DNA of 64,000 bases, from positions 12,475-76,474 of the forward strand of contig CAZFST010000023.1 in assembly GCA_964522015.1 (NCBI GenBank), written 5' to 3'. The DNA comes from QQWI01 sp964522015 (GTDB lineage: Bacteria; Bacillota; Clostridia; Peptostreptococcales; Acidaminobacteraceae). Positions 53,216 to 62,279 of this stretch are shown here, piece by piece. Position 1 is the first letter of the stretch. Each line of letters starts with the position of its first letter. The translations under genes and the position numbers were made by a program. The notes beneath the pieces are model-generated. The model saw only the letters and a program-made list of their open reading frames with translations. It did no database searches and was not told the DNA's origin.

Positions 53216-53998
53216 ATGTATGCCTATCAGTCCCAAATGACTTTCTTGTATTTCGACGACTTTGAAGGTGGGAAACGCTTTTTACAGGAGGTTCTTGGTC
53301 TGATTCCTGTTTACACACCAGATTGGGCAGTGGTTTATCAAGCCGCAGGTTCAGCTTATATCGGCGCAGTAGATGCCAAGCGCGGCTCAGTTTCAAGCCA
53401 TGTGCGAGGTGGTTTTCTCGTAAGCTTGACAGTACCGGACGTTTTGCCCTACTATGAGCGACTTCAAAGTCAGGCGACCGTGACCGCTTTGACTCAAATC
53501 AAGGTATTTGAGGATATCGGCGTGAAATCCTTCTTCTTTAAGGGCCCTGAGGGTTATGATTTTGAGATTCAGCAGTTTACAGGCGCAGCGTATGACTTCA
53601 CCCAAAATCTTGAGGTCAAGTTACAATGGCAAAAAGAGATTATTGACACAGAGCAAGCGTTCAACCAGGCATCTGCGGTCAGCGGGGCAAAGGGCTGGGC
53701 CTCCTTCTTTCTAGATGATGGTAAGATGCTCACAAAGGGTGGCGCACCAATTGTGGGTCAAGACGCAATCCACCAGACGATGACGCCATTTTTTAATTTA
53801 AATAAACTCGTTTTTACGTGGCAGCCAACAGCTGTAGAGGTCTCCGATGATGGCACACTGGGATACAGTTATGGTAACTATAATCGAACCTACGAAGGAT
53901 CAGAAGGTGCAAACGTCCACGAACAAGGCATGTATATGAGCATCTGGAAACGTGATGACAAGGGTAATTGGCGGGTTGCAGCAGATATAGGTAATTAG
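53216..53998 (+). CDS. VOC domain fused to SnoaL/DUF4440-like domain
   Basis: The protein has 260 residues. Residues 1-125 form a glyoxalase/VOC half (QMTFLYFDDFEGGKRFLQEV to FFFKGPEGYDFEIQQF). Residues 135-260 look like an NTF2-fold DUF4440 domain (DTEQAFNQASAVSGAKGWAS, then GYSYGNYNRTYEG and WKRDDKGNWRVAADIGN). Both are small-molecule-binding folds and neither substrate is known. AAAGAGGTG precedes the ATG. It stands alone and is followed by a terminator. Confidence 0.8.
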   Translation: MYAYQSQMTFLYFDDFEGGKRFLQEVLGLIPVYTPDWAVVYQAAGSAYIGAVDAKRGSVSSHVRGGFLVSLTVPDVLPYYERLQSQATVTALTQIKVFEDIGVKSFFFKGPEGYDFEIQQFTGAAYDFTQNLEVKLQWQKEIIDTEQAFNQASAVSGAKGWASFFLDDGKMLTKGGAPIVGQDAIHQTMTPFFNLNKLVFTWQPTAVEVSDDGTLGYSYGNYNRTYEGSEGANVHEQGMYMSIWKRDDKGNWRVAADIGN

Positions 53999-54045
53999 CA
54001 AGATGCTACCATCTATTTGAATCCTATCTTATCACAATAAAAAAA

Positions 54046-54070
54046 CGCGTATTGGGCTGTCCAATACGCG
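54046..54070. terminator. intrinsic terminator
   Basis: CGCGTATTGG-GCTGT-CCAATACGCG with a 5' A run and a 3' CTTTT. It serves the VOC-DUF4440 gene and possibly the convergent lipoprotein gene. Confidence 0.85.
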
Positions 54071-54160
54071 CTTTTAGTTCTTCATTTTCATCTTTAAATG
54101 TGTTGAGTATCAATATAGCATGAGCAGTATTTGGAGGGTCTTATGCAACGTCTAAACGCC

Positions 54161-55723
54161 TTACTTTTTTGCACCTGAAGCTCGATAGGCTTCCAAAGCC
54201 ACTATCATTTCTCTGATAAAGGCACTGGGTTTGCCATTGACATTCAGGTAGCTCACTTGACACTGGTAAAGGTCGTTTAAAGTGACGTCAGCATCGCCTG
54301 CCAGTATAAAGCCATTGACTGGCTGGTAGGCATACCATAAACCTCCCTCAGGCTTGATCCACTCTTTTCCAAACATACCCAAACTCTCAATGAGTTCATT
54401 GCCCAGTTGCTTTGAAGTGGCATCTGTACTCAAGAGGTAATGGCGATAAAGAAGGTTTGCCTGCGACAAAACGGCTGTGAGGGATGCCTGGTTGATGGTC
54501 TGTACTGCATCTTTCCCCTCTTTAGCCATTTGCTCAGCGGTAAGGATTCCATAATCCATTGGCAATCTGTACACCCGATTGGCCTTTTTAAAGAGAAAGC
54601 TATTTTGAGACACATAGGCCTTATAAAAATCGATATAGCGGTTCAGTGCTGCTTTTGCTTCTTTCAACTGATGCTTAGATCCTAGATTGGCCGTAAACTC
54701 TGCAGCATCAGCATTAAACCCTGCTTCCGGGAAGCGGCTGAGTAGCTGCTGGGCCGCTGCAACGGCATAGACACTTGAAAAATGTGATGTCCCTTGCTGA
54801 AGCAATTTATTGCCCACGTGATACCCATAATTCAGCCTAAACACATCGGATTCTATCCCTTGGCCTTTGTTTGGAACCTGGTCCAGATTACCAAGACTGC
54901 TCCACTGGCGATTTTTATCAAAGTCCATCCGCTTCAAGAGAGCTACTTCGGTTTGATCTTGGGGATCAAGCAACTGTTCAGGGCTAATGATGAGCCAATA
55001 TTCAGCGAGATTGGCGGCCATAATGGGGAAAGTCAGATGAAGCAAGTTATTTTCCATCAGTGATGTTTGCGTGAGATTAGGCTGGCGACGGTAGGTTTCT
55101 TTTGAAAGTGGCTGATATGCCTGGAGTGCGCTAATAAAAAGGGACTGAGTCGGGCTTTGGTAGAAGGCCCCGCTAGGGCCTGGGTTCAAGTTAGTGATGG
55201 TGTACTGGTCCTTTGTTGCGGCCAGGGGCATGTCCAGAGTAAGGGGCTGAGGCAAGCCGATAATTTCGCCGTTGCCTTGAAAAGTAATATGGAGATAGGT
55301 TGCCATTTGGTCTGTGACAGTGATGTGTTTTATGGTCAAGGTGCCAAGGCTTATGCCTGTGGCCTTTTCTTCTAGGGTGTAGGTATCATCTTGGTTTTTC
55401 CAGAGTGTGGTGCTTGTTTTCTGGGATTTGCCCGTCGCTTTTAGGCTATAAGGTGAATTGATGTCTAGGGATAGATTTTGGGCCAGCAATTGCCCCTGAT
55501 TGGCTGGTTGCGAGGTGTCCTGTGAAATCGTGGTAATTTCAGGTGCTGTGGTGATCTGTGGCGCGGTAGATGCTTCACTTATAGTAGCTGTTGTTGTGAT
55601 GGGCTGCTGTGTAGTTTGTTGGCAACCGGAGGCACCAAGAGCTGTTATGATTAAGAGTGCCGTTGCTGCTATATGCCATCTTATCGGTTTTGATTGATTC
55701 GTTTGATTGAATGAATGTTTCAT
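54161..55723 (-). CDS. lipoprotein of unknown function
   Basis: The protein has 520 residues with an N-terminal hydrophobic helix and a lipobox-like ALGASGC (C34), followed by a Thr-rich linker. Residues 85-270 are beta-rich. Residues 290-520 are helical and aromatic (SSVYAVAAAQQLLSRFPEAG, then IKPEGGLWYAYQPVNGFIL), which gives the impression of an alpha/alpha-barrel carbohydrate-active fold. I cannot name a family, and no catalytic residues are assigned. It is divergent from the glucosaminidase-like gene at 55841, and both products would act at the cell envelope. Confidence 0.65.
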   Translation of the reverse strand: MKHSFNQTNQSKPIRWHIAATALLIITALGASGCQQTTQQPITTTATISEASTAPQITTAPEITTISQDTSQPANQGQLLAQNLSLDINSPYSLKATGKSQKTSTTLWKNQDDTYTLEEKATGISLGTLTIKHITVTDQMATYLHITFQGNGEIIGLPQPLTLDMPLAATKDQYTITNLNPGPSGAFYQSPTQSLFISALQAYQPLSKETYRRQPNLTQTSLMENNLLHLTFPIMAANLAEYWLIISPEQLLDPQDQTEVALLKRMDFDKNRQWSSLGNLDQVPNKGQGIESDVFRLNYGYHVGNKLLQQGTSHFSSVYAVAAAQQLLSRFPEAGFNADAAEFTANLGSKHQLKEAKAALNRYIDFYKAYVSQNSFLFKKANRVYRLPMDYGILTAEQMAKEGKDAVQTINQASLTAVLSQANLLYRHYLLSTDATSKQLGNELIESLGMFGKEWIKPEGGLWYAYQPVNGFILAGDADVTLNDLYQCQVSYLNVNGKPSAFIREMIVALEAYRASGAKK

Positions 55724-55840
55724 AAGCCCCCCAATAATTAAAATACTCTTTCTAATAATAGTGTATTTTTTGTTTAGATGCTAGTGAATTTTGGGGTATA
55801 TAGTCTTTAACTACCGCTAATACGAAAGGAACACTCGCTA

Positions 55841-57079
55841 ATGAGCATCCTTATAGCCCAACTCGAGGCACAAAGCATTTTAACACTCGACCAAATCAAG
55901 CGAATCCGGCACTATATCACAAAGAAATACCCCAACGACAAATCAAGCCGTGCTAAGGTCTTAGCCGATGCAGTGCATCAGATCTTGAGTCGCTATTTGT
56001 TGTGCCTCGAGACACCACTCCGACTGACAGTCCAAAAGAAAGTCATTACGGAGGCTGTCAAACGGAACGCATTCTACGTCAATGGCCACGATCTATTCAC
56101 TGGCATCGTCAATACCTATATCGCTACCAATCATGATGAAAGTCACGATCTTGAGGTCGTCAAGACATGGCTGACCCAACTCTACAACGCTTCCCCATGG
56201 CATCTAAGCCTTGAAGACGCCCTTAAAGAACTGGATACATACTTCAGACCCCTGCAAGAGATCGGATCTGATCTGATCAAGCAATTGGAATACCAACCGA
56301 CACTGCCTGAAACCGTTACCCTCACGAGCATTCACGCCCTCCCGGCACCGCAAAGGAGCCTCAATCAATTTCTTAAAGAATATGCCCTCCTAATCTGCCT
56401 TTCAATCCTGACTCTTTATATCGCACAAAAGACACCATTACATACCACCAACACCGATACAGCAATCCAACCCGCTAGAACCGTAGCGATCGACACTGTT
56501 GAAGCCCTAAACCTTTCCTTTCACTTAGATGCCCGTTCTGATATCATCATTATTGCAGACACATCCATTGCCAACACAGCTATTGTCCATAAGCCAATTG
56601 TCGTCAAATCCCCAACCGTCAGCACCAAAAGGTACAAACTGGCAGAACTGAATTATCGCCCTGTCGATATCAATCACCTCTCCATATGGCTCAAAAATAA
56701 AAACGCCCTACTGGGCGAAATAGCTTACCTGAAAATCATCGTCAATACAGCGAAAATCCATAACCTAGATCCAATCCTATTAATCGCCATTGCGGGTCAA
56801 GAACAGAGCTTTGTCCAAAAAACACATCCTGAAGCCCGTAAGATGGTCAATAACCCTTTCAATGTCTTTGGCAGTTGGAGAAAGTACAATACCACCCTCA
56901 GCGATTCCACAGAAATAGCCTGCAGAACAATTATACGACTTTCATCTGGATGCCCGGATCACATGGATCCAGTCAAGTGGATCAATCGCAAGTACGCATC
57001 TGATCCACACTGGGGAACAACCGTCAGAAAACTGATGAGACAAATTGAAACCGCCCCCGGTGTACTTGACCCACATTAA
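55841..57079 (+). CDS. membrane-anchored glucosaminidase/lysozyme-like protein
   Basis: The protein has 412 residues. The first 180 residues are soluble and helical, with no recognised domain. One transmembrane helix (about 183-203, EYALLICLSILTLYIAQ) separates them from an extracytoplasmic part whose last 130 residues look like a glucosaminidase/lytic-transglycosylase fold: LIAIAGQEQSFVQKT with a candidate catalytic Glu, then NNPFNVFGSWRKYNTT. It probably cleaves peptidoglycan. AAAGGAACACTCGCTA precedes the ATG. The N-terminal cytoplasmic domain on a wall hydrolase is unusual and could couple it to a cytoplasmic partner. Confidence 0.68.
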   Translation: MSILIAQLEAQSILTLDQIKRIRHYITKKYPNDKSSRAKVLADAVHQILSRYLLCLETPLRLTVQKKVITEAVKRNAFYVNGHDLFTGIVNTYIATNHDESHDLEVVKTWLTQLYNASPWHLSLEDALKELDTYFRPLQEIGSDLIKQLEYQPTLPETVTLTSIHALPAPQRSLNQFLKEYALLICLSILTLYIAQKTPLHTTNTDTAIQPARTVAIDTVEALNLSFHLDARSDIIIIADTSIANTAIVHKPIVVKSPTVSTKRYKLAELNYRPVDINHLSIWLKNKNALLGEIAYLKIIVNTAKIHNLDPILLIAIAGQEQSFVQKTHPEARKMVNNPFNVFGSWRKYNTTLSDSTEIACRTIIRLSSGCPDHMDPVKWINRKYASDPHWGTTVRKLMRQIETAPGVLDPH

Positions 57080-57208
57080 CAAACTTCCCCCCGAAACAGC
57101 AACCCATTTACGGTTTATATGCCGCTGTTGTAAAATACCATTTTAGAACATCTTTTTCACTGGCCCATGCATCCCATGATAATACGCAGCCATTTCACTA
57201 AGTAATCT

Positions 57209-57239
57209 GGCCAGATTTGCTTAAAGCTAGTTTTTCTGG
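57209..57239 (+). repeat. palindromic intergenic element, copy C
   Basis: GGCCAGATTTGCTTAAAGC begins this copy, which ends TTTTTCTGG. The 5' side extends to the palindrome TCTGGCCAGA (57206-57215). A terminator begins 48 bp downstream. Confidence 0.6.
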
Positions 57240-57286
57240 TGGAAGAGTTCAATCCATTAACTCAAATGATTAGACTGTTTCAAAAA

Positions 57287-57312
57287 AAATACCGCCCAAC
57301 TGAGCGGTATTT
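57287..57312. terminator. intrinsic terminator
   Basis: AAATACCGC and GCGGTATTT pair around an 8-nt loop. The minus side continues in T, so it ends the C39-like gene that stops 6 bp away. It can also end a plus-strand transcript through copy C. Confidence 0.85.
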
Positions 57313-57317
57313 CAATT

Positions 57318-59279
57318 TTATTTTGAAAACTGGTGAACTTCTGAATAGTTTGTAGGTTTACGCAGGAGGCGATTATCTTCTGGAAAACCAGGATCGTATG
57401 TTAGATAATGGGTACTTGTTTCGCCAGTAATCACGACAAAATGCAATGGCGTTAAATACATAATTGGAGGCGAATATTTGCTAGGATTATTCTTATAATT
57501 TGTTAATGCAGTGTCAATATCATTCGTAGACCCTACCGAAACAAACTTCACATGATTCGGAGCCAGTTTATCCCAACACGCCATAGCAGATCCATCGTTT
57601 CCATTACCCGCAGCTACGTTCAAATCGCATATTTCAATTGGTGATTTGTTAATTCCTAATGATGATAATGCCATAGATGCAGCAGCTACACCACATGCTT
57701 GGTAACTGATGGGATCGTACTTGCCCCAAACGCTACTAACGTAACTAGGGTTGTTAAAAGTGCTCCATTGTTGGATTACATGTTTTATCGGATAAGCACC
57801 GGTACTGATAGGATTTGATGGGGCAGCAGCTACAGACAAGGGTCTTAACTCCCACTGTTCGCCGGCACCCGCATAATTTTTCAACTCCAATAGGGGACTA
57901 TTATATGGCATTGTTGAAGATAGACCTATTGCAATATCAGGATTACCTGAATGCGAAAGTGAAATTGAATATGCGCCATTCCCTCTGTCATAAATATGAT
58001 AACTTTGTACTGATGGATAGCTAGCGTTGGCAACATTGAACTGCGCTCCAACATTAAGATGGTTGCTTGAATCTGTTATTTTTGCACCTGCACCATAAGA
58101 TTGATTCATGCAGACAAACATATAACTCCCATCACTTTGTCTAATAACATTAAAATTTTGTTCTTGGCTACCATCAGCTTTATCTGCAACAAGCATCCAA
58201 GGGGCCTTGGTGGCTATTTGCGAATAGGCATTCATAAATCCGCCAGTTGCTTTATTTACGATGTTATAGACGCCCTCAGTAATATTAGCTTTGGCAACAG
58301 TTGGCTGTGGCACTACTGTTGTTGCCGGAGGCGGTGCTACAGTTGTTGCAGGGATTTGCGCTGCCGTCACTGCTGGGACTGGCGCTGCCGTCACTACTGG
58401 GACTGGCGCTGCCGTCACTACTGGAGCTGGCGCTTCTGTCACAGCTGGGGCTGGCGTTACTGTCACTTCGGGTACTGGCGCTACGGTCACGGCTGGTGTT
58501 GGTGTTGAACTAGCAACAGACATGTCGCTTACTGTTGATATTGTAATTACTTTTGTTTCATTATTCCATTCCATTGCTAAATCAAGATTATCGGTAATAT
58601 ATCTTATGGGGATAAAAGTCTTGCCTTTAACTAGCTGAGGCGCAACACTCATTTCTTTTGAAACCCCATTAACCACAAATGCTGTTTTCCCAATCCACAT
58701 CTCTATTCTTTTTCCGCCATAAGTGACGGTCATTTTTTTACTTACAGCATCCCAAAGTAGAATTCCGCCAACCTCTTCAACCACGGTTCTAATCGGTGTT
58801 AAAGTTCGACCATTAAGTATAATGGGTTCAGTGCCAGCATCATCTATATTTTTTGATATACCATTAACAATCACCTTAGGATTCTTGATTTGAAGATAGA
58901 TCGTTTTTTTCACATCTGAATTGAGCCGAATCCCAATTTCATTTGAAACATTCCCTAGACTCTCATCAATCATTATAGGCCTAACAACATAATAATAAGT
59001 TTTATCTAATGCTGTATTTCTATCAGAAAAAGAACGTTTAGTAATTGGAAATTCATTTAATGGTGTAGCATCATATACGCCAGCTACCTCAGAACGATAA
59101 AGATTGTACCCTATTGCAAAGTCAAGCTTAGTCCATTGTAACAAGCTCTTGTCAAAGTCACTGATTGACAGTGTTATCTGATTTTTCACTTCAGAAAATG
59201 CAAAAGATATGGATGATACCGCAAATAGGGTAAACAGCAATACGACCAATAAGGTGATTATAATGGATCTATTTCTCAT
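57318..59279 (-). CDS. secreted multidomain protein: copper-amine-oxidase-N-like stalk, RICIN-like and C39-like peptidase domains
   Basis: The protein has 653 residues. A signal peptide leads to a fibronectin-like segment (about 35-105, YNLYRSEVAG, then KTYYYVVRPI). Two copper-amine-oxidase N-terminal type repeats follow (NGRTLTPIRTVVEEVGGILL and KGKTFIPIRYITDNLDLAM), then a Pro/Ala/Val/Thr-rich repeat linker (about 250-330) and a RICIN-like lectin domain (ITEGVYNIVNKATGGFMNAY). The C-terminal C39-like peptidase has ACGVAAASMALSSLG (Cys), LHFVVITGE (His) and LTYDPGFPED (Asp). All three catalytic residues are present. It may cleave peptides or be a wall hydrolase targeted by its binding domains. 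Confidence 0.82.
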   Translation of the reverse strand: MRNRSIIITLLVVLLFTLFAVSSISFAFSEVKNQITLSISDFDKSLLQWTKLDFAIGYNLYRSEVAGVYDATPLNEFPITKRSFSDRNTALDKTYYYVVRPIMIDESLGNVSNEIGIRLNSDVKKTIYLQIKNPKVIVNGISKNIDDAGTEPIILNGRTLTPIRTVVEEVGGILLWDAVSKKMTVTYGGKRIEMWIGKTAFVVNGVSKEMSVAPQLVKGKTFIPIRYITDNLDLAMEWNNETKVITISTVSDMSVASSTPTPAVTVAPVPEVTVTPAPAVTEAPAPVVTAAPVPVVTAAPVPAVTAAQIPATTVAPPPATTVVPQPTVAKANITEGVYNIVNKATGGFMNAYSQIATKAPWMLVADKADGSQEQNFNVIRQSDGSYMFVCMNQSYGAGAKITDSSNHLNVGAQFNVANASYPSVQSYHIYDRGNGAYSISLSHSGNPDIAIGLSSTMPYNSPLLELKNYAGAGEQWELRPLSVAAAPSNPISTGAYPIKHVIQQWSTFNNPSYVSSVWGKYDPISYQACGVAAASMALSSLGINKSPIEICDLNVAAGNGNDGSAMACWDKLAPNHVKFVSVGSTNDIDTALTNYKNNPSKYSPPIMYLTPLHFVVITGETSTHYLTYDPGFPEDNRLLRKPTNYSEVHQFSK

Positions 59280-59306
59280 ACTAGAACGCCTCCCATTTCA
59301 GTTCTT

Positions 59307-60146
59307 TTACTCATTAGCCTCAAGTAAGTCTTTAAGCGAATCTAGATCCAAGAAAACAAAACTAGACTTTTTAGATCCAAATAGAGAGATTGTGATTTCT
59401 GGGTATTTCAACATTTCTTCAACGTCCGTTACATCCATTTGAATCCCGACTTTGTTCTCACCTGCAACGAAAACATTGTCAAATCTCATCTTGAAAGAAT
59501 CGCCCTCCGGCGGATTAAAAAACTGCATTGACCGTGGTTCTAAGCTCTTTACATCAAAATAGAAGTAAAATTGATCCCCCATACGCTCCGCAGAAATATC
59601 ATTGACCACCAAACCTTCTTTGCTACCGATTTGTGTGGCATATCCCAACTTGATTGTTTCATCCACTAGTTCAGTGGTTTTTTCGAACTTGTCAAAAGTC
59701 GCCGTTTTCATATATAAATAGCTGTGTTTTGTATCATCAAATGCAAATTTCATAGTAAGTTCTTTGGCTTCTTGCAATGCTTTAAGCTTTTTTTCTGGAA
59801 TTTCAATTCGCAACTCGTTTGAACCCTTTTTAATTTGCCCAGAGTAAATTTTCATATACTCATCACCACTTGGGGGATTAAACACCGAAAAATCACGGGC
59901 ATCAGGGCTAATGAGATGAAGTTTAAAAATAATGCCATTACTTGCCCTATACCCCTTCATGGATTGAATTTTCAAGGTATCTCCACCCACATTTTTGAAT
60001 GTATAGAACTGGGCATTTGCAGCTTCAGTTTTCTTAAACATCGTATAACCTGCTTTTGGCGTAAACGCCTCAGCGATGGTTAGGGGAAATGTTGCTGTTG
60101 CAAGCAACACAGCGACTGCCATTAACAATGCAAGTTTCTTCATCAT
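59307..60146 (-). CDS. secreted protein with internally duplicated domain
   Basis: The signal peptide KKLALLMAVAVLLATATFPL is followed by about 250 residues containing two similar halves: FNPPSGDEYMKIYSGQIKKG in the first and FNPPEGDSFKMRFDNVFVAG in the second, each followed by an EL-R-I-type strand. No family is recognised. Start choice is uncertain: two adjacent ATGs (60146, 60143), or a GTG at 60161 that directly abuts AGAAAGG. It precedes the C39-like gene by 27 bp on the same strand, so the two are probably co-transcribed secreted partners. Confidence 0.7.
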   Translation of the reverse strand: MMKKLALLMAVAVLLATATFPLTIAEAFTPKAGYTMFKKTEAANAQFYTFKNVGGDTLKIQSMKGYRASNGIIFKLHLISPDARDFSVFNPPSGDEYMKIYSGQIKKGSNELRIEIPEKKLKALQEAKELTMKFAFDDTKHSYLYMKTATFDKFEKTTELVDETIKLGYATQIGSKEGLVVNDISAERMGDQFYFYFDVKSLEPRSMQFFNPPEGDSFKMRFDNVFVAGENKVGIQMDVTDVEEMLKYPEITISLFGSKKSSFVFLDLDSLKDLLEANE

Positions 60147-60268
60147 AAACCTGTTGGCCACCTTTCTGGTAATAAGAGATTAGCACTCTTTTATACCACT
60201 CGTATACCCCTAATCCCACTGCATAATTATGAATGTTCTATGAATTTTTACAGCAGTGCTTTACACAA

Positions 60269-60805
60269 TCAACTTGTGTGATTCCGTCTATTTGATGATC
60301 GGCCTCTTGCCGCGCTTATAAAAGCACCAATACAAGCCCCAACAAATCCACCGAGCATATCAATGCCCACGTCAGTCATATTGCCGTTTCGCTCTGTAAA
60401 GTTCTGACGCCATTCATCCCCACTAGCGATTACAAGTACGATTAGCAGTATACTCAAAAAAACAAAACTCCCATGCCAACTCCTAGCCTTACTCTTGCGC
60501 TTGCATTTAGTCACACCATATAACCCCAAGTAACTCAATAAACCTAGTCCACAATATAAGGTCCCATGGGCAATCTTTCGTAAAATCAGATTAAACGTCA
60601 ACAACTCATCTTTTGATAAAGCTGAACGGTCTGGCATAACCCCTAAAGCCCCTAGTTGGTCAATCATCACATCCACGATCTTCAAACTCAGTACATTTGA
60701 CTCACGGCCAGATTGTGACGAAAAACCATAAATCATCACAATCACCGCAACCAAAGCCACAGCCACAGCCAAACATAACAATATCAACTTGTTCCCACGA
60801 TTCAC
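60269..60805 (-). CDS. VanZ-like family membrane protein
   Basis: This 178-residue protein has four transmembrane helices and the VanZ core: FNLILRKIAHGTLYCGLGLL, then ASGDEWRQNFTERNGNMTDV and GIDMLGGFVGACIG. VanZ-like proteins lower teicoplanin susceptibility in some hosts, but most are of unknown role in the envelope. It is monocistronic. No vancomycin resistance genes are nearby. Confidence 0.88.
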   Translation of the reverse strand: MNRGNKLILLCLAVAVALVAVIVMIYGFSSQSGRESNVLSLKIVDVMIDQLGALGVMPDRSALSKDELLTFNLILRKIAHGTLYCGLGLLSYLGLYGVTKCKRKSKARSWHGSFVFLSILLIVLVIASGDEWRQNFTERNGNMTDVGIDMLGGFVGACIGAFISAARGRSSNRRNHTS

Positions 60806-60879
60806 AATTTACCCCTCACATTCATACGGTTCGTGCCAAGCTCAATCACCTCGTAATTTTGAGAAATGGCTCTAAAAAA

Positions 60880-60897
60880 GCACCACCGAAGTGGTGC
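60880..60897 (-). terminator. intrinsic terminator
   Basis: GCACCAC-CGAA-GTGGTGC followed on the minus strand by TTTTTTAGAGC. It is placed to end the flavodiiron protein transcript about 130 bp after its stop. Confidence 0.8.
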
Positions 60898-61026
60898 CTT
60901 TATCGTAAGCTTATTTTATCACATAAACCAGCTACTAATCAAATAAGCAACCATCTTCTTAAATGAGACATTTCCTTTTTTGAACCTAGTTCCGACAGTG
61001 TATTGACCCTCAAATCCTTGATCTTT

Positions 61027-62211
61027 TTACATCTTTGATGCCAGTTTACGTCCGAATGCTCTGCAAATTTCTAGGCCATCTTCATCTGGCTTCCAAAGCA
61101 GACCAAGACACGGTTCCAATAGATCAAAGCCACAGGCCTCAAGCCCTTCAGTCATTAATTTAGGCGACTCACCGCTCCAACCATAGCTGCCAAATCCAGC
61201 GGCTTTTTTATTTTTAAACCGCAACCCCTTCATGATTTCCAGGGTTGATGCCATGGCCGACAAGATCCCTTTGTTAATTGTTGACGACCCTGCCACCACT
61301 AGTTTTGCTTTAAACACTTCTGATATGACATCATTTTTATCTACTTTTGAGACATTGTATAGCTTAATATTAAGGGTTGGATCAACTTCTTTAATGCCCT
61401 CTGCAATGGCCTCTGCCATCTTTTTAGTGGCATCCCACATGGTGTCGTAAATAATCGTCACTTGATGCTCTTGGTAATTTGATGCCCATTTCATGTACTG
61501 CTCAACGATTTGTAGGGGATTATCTCTCCAAATCACACCATGGGAGGGACAAATCATACTGACAGGCACATTAAAACCAAGTATTTCTTCAATCTTTTTA
61601 CCAACCAAGGCGCTAAAAGGGGTCAAAATATTGGCGTAATATTTGATTGCCTCTTGGTACAATTCCCCTTGATCCACCAAATCGTTGTACATAAATTCTG
61701 AGGCATAATGTTGTCCGAATGCATCATTTGAAAACAAGACAGCATCTTTAGTATAGTATTCAAACATGCTGTCAGGCCAATGGAGCATTGGCGCTTCTAT
61801 AAAGATTAGCTTGCCTTGGCCTAGGTCCAATGTATCACCAGTCTTCACCACTTGGAAATTCCAATCTTCGTGGTAGTGACCCTTCAGTGATTTCACACCG
61901 TTTGCAGTACAATATATCGGTGTACCAGGAATCTCTTTCATCAGTTCTGGCAGTCCACCACTATGATCAACTTCAGCGTGATTTGCTATAATATAATCAA
62001 TTTTCTTTAAGTCGATGACTTTTTTGAGGTTTTTAACAAACTCCTCATCAAAGGGCTGCCATACTGTATCAATCAAGGCAATCTTTTGATCTTGTATCAA
62101 ATAGGCATTGTAGGATGAGCCTCTATGGGTAGAATATTCTTCACCGTGAAACTTTTTTAGATTCCAATCAATTTTACCAACCCAAGTAATTCTCTCATTA
62201 ATGGTAAACAT
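61027..62211 (-). CDS. fprA: flavodiiron protein (A-type flavoprotein)
   Basis: The protein has 394 residues. The metallo-beta-lactamase half carries diiron ligands in NHAEVDHSGGLPELM (HxExDH) and further histidines in APMLHWPDSMFEYY and ICPSHGVIW. The flavodoxin half (about 252-390) binds FMN (IIYDTMWDATKKMAEAI, then GSSTINKG and GSYGWSGES). It reduces O2 to water or NO to N2O, protecting anaerobes. It lies just downstream of ric on the same strand, and the FNR/HcpR-like regulator is divergent from ric, which supports a nitrosative/oxidative stress module. Confidence 0.94.
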   Translation of the reverse strand: MFTINERITWVGKIDWNLKKFHGEEYSTHRGSSYNAYLIQDQKIALIDTVWQPFDEEFVKNLKKVIDLKKIDYIIANHAEVDHSGGLPELMKEIPGTPIYCTANGVKSLKGHYHEDWNFQVVKTGDTLDLGQGKLIFIEAPMLHWPDSMFEYYTKDAVLFSNDAFGQHYASEFMYNDLVDQGELYQEAIKYYANILTPFSALVGKKIEEILGFNVPVSMICPSHGVIWRDNPLQIVEQYMKWASNYQEHQVTIIYDTMWDATKKMAEAIAEGIKEVDPTLNIKLYNVSKVDKNDVISEVFKAKLVVAGSSTINKGILSAMASTLEIMKGLRFKNKKAAGFGSYGWSGESPKLMTEGLEACGFDLLEPCLGLLWKPDEDGLEICRAFGRKLASKM

Positions 62212-62279
62212 CTGTTTTCTCCTTTCGCAGCCTCTAGATTCAAAGTGACTTAGATTCTTTGTTTCTCAACAGATTAAAG

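Noticed and set aside
58101..58638. Plus-strand repetitive frames (Cys/Arg-, Thr/Gly- and Leu/Ala-rich) opposite the C39-like gene
   Set aside because: They mirror the Pro/Ala/Val/Thr linker of the minus-strand gene and carry no start signals.
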